A stretch of 10,792 nucleotides of DNA from Bacteroidota bacterium (GTDB lineage: Bacteria; Bacteroidota; Bacteroidia; Flavobacteriales; Weeksellaceae): assembly GCA_023411265.1 (NCBI GenBank), contig JAEYOX010000025.1, positions 1 through 10,792 on the forward strand. The letters are read 5' to 3'. Within the stretch, counting starts at the first letter, position 1. Each line of letters starts with the position of its first letter. A program made the translations under genes and the position numbers. The notes beneath the pieces are model-generated. The model was given only the letters and a program-made list of their open reading frames with translations, ran no database searches and was not told the DNA's origin. Below are positions 6,363-10,792 of this stretch, piece after piece.

Positions 6363-9023
6363 ATGATCAGCAGACTTTCCTTTCTTATTCTTTTAATGCC
6401 CTTTTCGATTATTTTCGCACAGCAAACGGTTTCTGGAAAAGTAAAAAATACCGACGGAGAACCGGTGGCCAATGCCAGCGTAACGGTGGAAGAAACCGGT
6501 AAAGACGCTATTATTGCGTATGCCATTACCAATTCAAAAGGGGAATATAAAGTGACTTTCACGAGTTCAGAATCGCAGGTAGATCTGAAGGTAAAAGCAT
6601 TTAACCATCAAGCCACAACCAAAAATATCAAAAACAGCACTCAGAACCTCGATTTCACGCTTTCTTTACAGGCTACGGAAATAGAGGAAGTGCAGTTGAA
6701 AACACGGCTGATTACCAAAAGAGGGGATACCATCAGTTATGACCTCAAGTCTTTTGACACAAAAAATGACCGTACTTTGGCGGATGTCCTGAAAAGAATG
6801 CCTGGAATAGAAGTGAACAAAGACGGTTCTATTTTGTATCAGGGTCAGCCTCTTTCCAAGTTTTATGTGAACGGAAAAGATTTAATGGAAGGTGGATATG
6901 GTGTCGTGAATAATGCCCTTCCAAAAGATGCAGTGCAAAAAGTGGAAGTTCTGGAAAACCACCAGCCAGTGAAAATTCTTCAGGATAAAGTTCCTTCGGA
7001 TCAGGCTGCAATTAATATCAAACTGAAAAGACAGGTAACTATGACCGGCAGAGGAGAAGTGGGGGGCGGAATTGCCGATCCTGCCTTATGGAATATAAAA
7101 CTTACTCCTATGTTTTTCGGACAAAAGAACCAGTGGGTCGTCAATTATAAAACAAATAATATGGGCGAAACAGTGGAAAACGAAGGTAATATTTTTGCCT
7201 TCGGAAACCGTTGGGAGGGCAGAAGAAGTAATGCCTCACAAGCTGATTGGCTGAGCGTGGAACGTGCATCGGTGCCTAATCTTCCTGAGAAAAGATATCT
7301 GATGAATAATGTACATTTTTTGTCGGCTTATATTTTGACCAATCCGTTTAAAAATAAGGAATGGGAATTGAAAGCCAACGCCAGCTATACGAATAACGCG
7401 GTAGAAAGGGAATCCTACAGCGAACAATATAATAAACAATTAGACGTTCGGTCCACGGTGTATCGGGACAACCGGCTGTACACTAACAGAGCAAAAGGAG
7501 AGATGGTTTTCAGCAAGAACGCTAAAGAAGGTTTTTTCAGAAATACCACTACTTTCAATCAATTCTGGAATGCAGACAGAGCCACCGCCAATATAGCAGT
7601 AGGAGCTGCAGACAGGAACTCAGGGCAGGCACTGGAATCGCCGTCAACCAGTTTTGCCAATTCTTTAAGCACCATCATTCCATGGAAATCAAGAATGGTG
7701 AATGTGATGTCGTATATATCCTATCAGGACGATCATCAGGAACTGCGGCTTATTCCTGCATCATATTTTTCCGGACTTGCACCGGGATTTGATGAAGTGC
7801 ATCAGAAATTCAACCTGACCACTTTTGAAGCTAATCACTCTGCAACGATGGGCTTTACCAAGAAATTCTGGACTTTCACTCCGGAACTAGGTTTGAGATA
7901 TTCAAGAAACCGACTGGATTCTGAACTCTTCGGAATTCAGAATACCATTGTAAGTACTTTCGGAACGCAGTTTCAAAATGATTTGAAATTCATACACACT
8001 GTTCCTTATGCGGGATTAGGTCTGAATTTTAAAAACGAAAACTGGTCAGTAGGCATCCAGTTGCCGGTTAATGTCAACAATATTCAGGCGGAAGATCAGA
8101 AAAGAAAGGTGAATCAGGATTATACAAAAGTAACTTTTGAACCGTCAGGATTTATCCAATATTCTTTTGCCTCTTTTTGGAAAGCTGCGGTTTCAGGAAA
8201 CATGAACAATAGTTTTTCTTCTGTTGATAATCTGTATTCAGGATTTATTATGACCAATCCTACCTTCCTGAATGCTATGAATGCTGACAACCCGATACTG
8301 GAAAGGGAATCCAGAAGAGTGGGAGCTCGGATAGAATACAGAAATCCGCTGAATAATCTTTTCTTTAACGTAAATTATAGTTTATCCGGATCCACAAGAA
8401 ATCTTATCGAAGATTTTGAAGATGACGGAACTGGTTTTGGTGGAATGAAATACAGGCTGATGGACAATTCCAGCAAGGGGAATTCCGCAAGTGCGGAAAT
8501 CGGGAAGTACTTCCCTAAATTCAAATCCAACGCTTCGGTTTCTTTCAGAAATGCTGATAGTTCTTCCGATAACTTCAGAAACGGAGCTTTCTTCGTGAAC
8601 GAAAATGACTCACAAAATCTCACCTTCAAACTGAACAATGCTTTTTTCTCCTGGATGACGCTGGATTACAATTTTACAAAAGGATGGAGTTCCAATAACA
8701 GTGTTTTTGGAAAAACGAAAGCTTCGCAATACAATCACAATCTGGGATTGACGCTATTCCCGATTGAGCATCATTCCATTGCTCTGAACTGGGATCAGAT
8801 TAATTATTCGCAGGCAGGAGAGCAATACAATAATGGATTTTATGACCTGACCTATCAGTTTGCATGGACATCAAAAAAAATTGATTTTGAACTGAAATGG
8901 TTGAATATTGCCAATCAAAAAACATTTGAAACCCTGAACGACAGTGCAACGTATATTACGTTGCAGCGCATCCGAATCCGCCCGAGTCAGGTAATGTTTA
9001 CCGTGAAATTTAACTTTAAATAA
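6363..9023 (+). CDS. TonB-receptor-like outer-membrane beta-barrel protein with carboxypeptidase-regulatory domain
   Basis: An 886-residue outer-membrane protein. A signal peptide covers about residues 1-19 (cleavage near IFA-QQ). Residues 22-104 form a carboxypeptidase-regulatory-like beta-sandwich (VSGKVKNTDGEPVANASVTV, then GEYKVTF). Residues about 118-225 are plug-like (TLADVLKRMPGIEV, YVNGKDL, VQKVEVLENH). The rest, to residue 886, is a barrel of the OMP_b-brl_3 type with alternating aromatic strands and a C-terminal FTVKFNFK strand ending in an aromatic-Lys pair. No clear TonB box, TonB-box-like motif or SusD partner is seen, so TonB dependence is a family inference and the substrate is unknown. 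The start at ATG 6363 gives the signal peptide directly. It is followed 36 bp later by a GLPGLI gene, and no terminator lies between, which suggests co-transcription. Confidence 0.88.
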   Translation: MISRLSFLILLMPFSIIFAQQTVSGKVKNTDGEPVANASVTVEETGKDAIIAYAITNSKGEYKVTFTSSESQVDLKVKAFNHQATTKNIKNSTQNLDFTLSLQATEIEEVQLKTRLITKRGDTISYDLKSFDTKNDRTLADVLKRMPGIEVNKDGSILYQGQPLSKFYVNGKDLMEGGYGVVNNALPKDAVQKVEVLENHQPVKILQDKVPSDQAAINIKLKRQVTMTGRGEVGGGIADPALWNIKLTPMFFGQKNQWVVNYKTNNMGETVENEGNIFAFGNRWEGRRSNASQADWLSVERASVPNLPEKRYLMNNVHFLSAYILTNPFKNKEWELKANASYTNNAVERESYSEQYNKQLDVRSTVYRDNRLYTNRAKGEMVFSKNAKEGFFRNTTTFNQFWNADRATANIAVGAADRNSGQALESPSTSFANSLSTIIPWKSRMVNVMSYISYQDDHQELRLIPASYFSGLAPGFDEVHQKFNLTTFEANHSATMGFTKKFWTFTPELGLRYSRNRLDSELFGIQNTIVSTFGTQFQNDLKFIHTVPYAGLGLNFKNENWSVGIQLPVNVNNIQAEDQKRKVNQDYTKVTFEPSGFIQYSFASFWKAAVSGNMNNSFSSVDNLYSGFIMTNPTFLNAMNADNPILERESRRVGARIEYRNPLNNLFFNVNYSLSGSTRNLIEDFEDDGTGFGGMKYRLMDNSSKGNSASAEIGKYFPKFKSNASVSFRNADSSSDNFRNGAFFVNENDSQNLTFKLNNAFFSWMTLDYNFTKGWSSNNSVFGKTKASQYNHNLGLTLFPIEHHSIALNWDQINYSQAGEQYNNGFYDLTYQFAWTSKKIDFELKWLNIANQKTFETLNDSATYITLQRIRIRPSQVMFTVKFNFK

Positions 9024-9059
9024 TTCATGAGATCCAATGCGTAATATAAAACTGCACAT

Positions 9060-9944
9060 ATGAAAGTTTTTCTCACAGTCCTGTTCTGTATTCCTCTTCT
9101 GGCCTTTGCCCAAATCAACCGTTTTATCTATGAATACACCTTCATTCCGAATATTCATGAGAAAGATTCTATAAAAAAAGAACTGATGGCTTTGGATATA
9201 GATACGAAAGGTTCTGTGTATCAAAGTATGGAAAAAATGGAGAGCGATTCCATAATGCAGGCAGAGATCAGCAAAATGTCCGGAAGGCGTGGCGGCAATT
9301 TTAATTTTACCAACAGAAGAAACTTAGGCAACAATATCAGCTATAAAGTAACCAAAGAATATCCTGATTTGAATGTTTTTCTTCATGAAAGAGTGGGAAG
9401 AGACCGGTATAAAATTGCTGAACATGAGAAACTCCACTGGAAAATAGAACCTGAAGTAAAACAGATCGGAAAATATAAAACACAAAAAGCAACCGCAGAG
9501 TATGGTGGCAGAAGCTGGATTGCATGGTTTGCGCAGGAATTGCCGTTTCAGGACGGGCCATATAAGTTTTATGGTTTGCCAGGACTTATTGTGCATATAG
9601 AAGACATTACCGGCTCTCATATACTGACTTTGGTCGGGAATAAAACGCTTCCTCACTCCCAAACTTCGGATACAACCTCTGAAATGCCTATACTCATGGA
9701 AAAAGAAATACCTGTAACCAAAGCACAGTTTACAAAACTATACCGGGAGTATGTAAATGATCCTGCCAAAAGTATGCGCCAAATGATGAACAACCGCGGC
9801 TCCAATATACGCACAGAGATACGGATGAGAACAGCAGATGGAAGAGAAATTTCAGATATGAATGAAATGGCCAGAATGATGGAAAAATCTGTGAAGGAAA
9901 ATGAGAATAAGAACAACAACAGGATAGAGCTTAATCTCTATTGA
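9060..9944 (+). CDS. GLPGLI family protein, first copy
   Basis: A 294-residue secreted protein of the GLPGLI family (TIGR01200), which occurs mainly in Bacteroidota, often as several paralogues and near TonB-receptor-like genes; its function is not known. A signal peptide covers residues 1-18 (LLAFA-Q). The naming motif is at 172-177, inside a conserved block LPFQDGPYKFYGLPGLIVHIED that begins after GGRSWIAWF. The N-terminal half begins with the family-like NRFIYEYTF strand. The C-terminal third, from about 239, is rich in Met and basic residues (RQMMNNR, MNEMARMMEKS) and ends in Asn/Lys low complexity. It lies 36 bp after the outer-membrane gene and 58 bp before a second GLPGLI gene, so a three-gene or longer operon is likely. 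Confidence 0.9.
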   Translation: MKVFLTVLFCIPLLAFAQINRFIYEYTFIPNIHEKDSIKKELMALDIDTKGSVYQSMEKMESDSIMQAEISKMSGRRGGNFNFTNRRNLGNNISYKVTKEYPDLNVFLHERVGRDRYKIAEHEKLHWKIEPEVKQIGKYKTQKATAEYGGRSWIAWFAQELPFQDGPYKFYGLPGLIVHIEDITGSHILTLVGNKTLPHSQTSDTTSEMPILMEKEIPVTKAQFTKLYREYVNDPAKSMRQMMNNRGSNIRTEIRMRTADGREISDMNEMARMMEKSVKENENKNNNRIELNLY

Positions 9945-10002
9945 TATTGTAACAAATCCATAAAATAGTGTACTAATTAAAAGAACTTAACATAAAAATT
10001 CA

Positions 10003-10792
10003 ATGAAAAAATACTTTTCTGCATTCTTAGTTTTATCCTTTTTAGCAATGAATGCCCAGCAGTCGGCCAACAGGTTTTTCTATGAACTGACTTTCAAACC
10101 GAAAAAAGAAAAACCGGATACCGAAAAAGTAATGACCAGTCTCGATATTACAACGGATAAATCTATATATCAGGATTTTACCATTCCTGCCCAAGATTCT
10201 ATCATCAAAATGGAAGTAGAAACAATGGAAAAAAGCGGAGCATGGAAAGATATGTCCAAAAGCATCAAGATGCCGAAATTTTCATATAAAATTTATAAAA
10301 CCTATCCTGATATGACGGTGAGCTATATGGACAGAATCAGTACTAAACTTTTCAAATACGACGATCCGGTTACTTTTAACTGGAAAATTCTTCCTGAGAA
10401 AGAAAAAATCGGAGCTTACAATACTCAAAAAGCAACCACTGAATTTGGTGGCAGAAAATGGACTGCATGGTTCTCCCCGGATCTCCCTTTTCAGGATGGC
10501 CCATATAAATTTCATGGACTTCCCGGCCTTATCGTGAAAATAGAAGATGACGGAAAAAATTATTCATGGACTTTACAGGGAAATAAAAATGTAGAAAACT
10601 GGGAGGAGTTTTCCTATGCAGAGAGAACTAACAGCAAATACGGGATGAGCAACACTGCGGTAGCCACCACGAAGGAAAAATTTACTAAATCTTACGAGAA
10701 TTTCAAAGCAGATCCATTAGCGGAAGCACGACCTTACATGACACCGGAATTCCTGAACAGAACCATGCCCGGATCTAGCAAAACGTTTGGCG
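10003..10792 (+). CDS. GLPGLI family protein, second copy (truncated by window edge)
   Basis: The frame is open from ATG 10003 to the window end (263 codons; the stop lies outside). A signal peptide covers about residues 1-18 (FLAMNA-QQ), followed by NRFFYELTF, which matches the start of the mature upstream paralogue. The GLPGLI motif is at 172-177, at exactly the same residue numbers as in the first copy, and the block QKAT-E-GGR-W-AWF, LPFQDGPYKF, GLPGLIV-IED is shared. The regions before and after are much less similar, so this is an old duplication and not a recent one. No promoter box or terminator was seen in the 58 bp between the two, so one transcript is likely. Function unknown; probably periplasmic or bound to the outer envelope. 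Confidence 0.9.
   Translation, partial: MKKYFSAFLVLSFLAMNAQQSANRFFYELTFKPKKEKPDTEKVMTSLDITTDKSIYQDFTIPAQDSIIKMEVETMEKSGAWKDMSKSIKMPKFSYKIYKTYPDMTVSYMDRISTKLFKYDDPVTFNWKILPEKEKIGAYNTQKATTEFGGRKWTAWFSPDLPFQDGPYKFHGLPGLIVKIEDDGKNYSWTLQGNKNVENWEEFSYAERTNSKYGMSNTAVATTKEKFTKSYENFKADPLAEARPYMTPEFLNRTMPGSSKTFG

Noticed and set aside
9324..9662. 112-codon minus-strand frame inside the first GLPGLI gene
   Set aside because: It is antisense to a well-supported family member and covers its conserved motif block, so it is a shadow.

Overview
The window looks like chromosomal DNA of a Flavobacteriia member, most like the Chryseobacterium/Weeksellaceae group. The evidence is AT-rich non-coding DNA, promoter boxes of the Bacteroidota form TAnnTTTG, the near absence of Shine-Dalgarno sequences, a KdsC phosphatase with the Bacteroidota-type TGG loop, a large carboxypeptidase-regulatory/TonB-receptor-like outer-membrane protein, and two GLPGLI-family proteins. 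This is read from the sequence and family knowledge; no database search was run.

Layout. 11-1268 (minus): a two-gene unit of a Rossmann/DUF2520 protein followed, with an 11-bp overlap, by a KdsC-type HAD phosphatase. 1367-3092 (plus): an ECF sigma factor, a single-span membrane protein that is probably its anti-sigma factor, and a secreted helical protein resembling Spy/CpxP-type sensors, closed by a clear intrinsic terminator. 3205-5001 (plus): lepA (elongation factor 4) with its own TAnnTTTG box and terminator. 5054-5331 (plus): a small membrane protein that appears split by a -1 frame change at a run of eight A. 5339-6223 (minus): a JmjC/cupin_8 Fe(II)/2-oxoglutarate dioxygenase. 6363 to the window end (plus): a TonB-receptor-like outer-membrane protein followed by two tandem GLPGLI genes, the second cut by the window edge.

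How the genes may work together. The sigma, membrane and periplasmic genes form a plausible envelope-sensing circuit. The outer-membrane protein and the two GLPGLI paralogues form a likely cell-envelope operon of unknown function. The 139-bp divergent region between the dioxygenase and the outer-membrane gene is dense in possible regulatory structure: an exact 16-bp direct repeat, an imperfect inverted repeat and a minus-strand promoter box.

The most noteworthy items are the split small membrane gene, the repeats in that divergent region, the three-gene sigma circuit and the tandem GLPGLI cluster. No RNA gene, insertion sequence or CRISPR array was seen.
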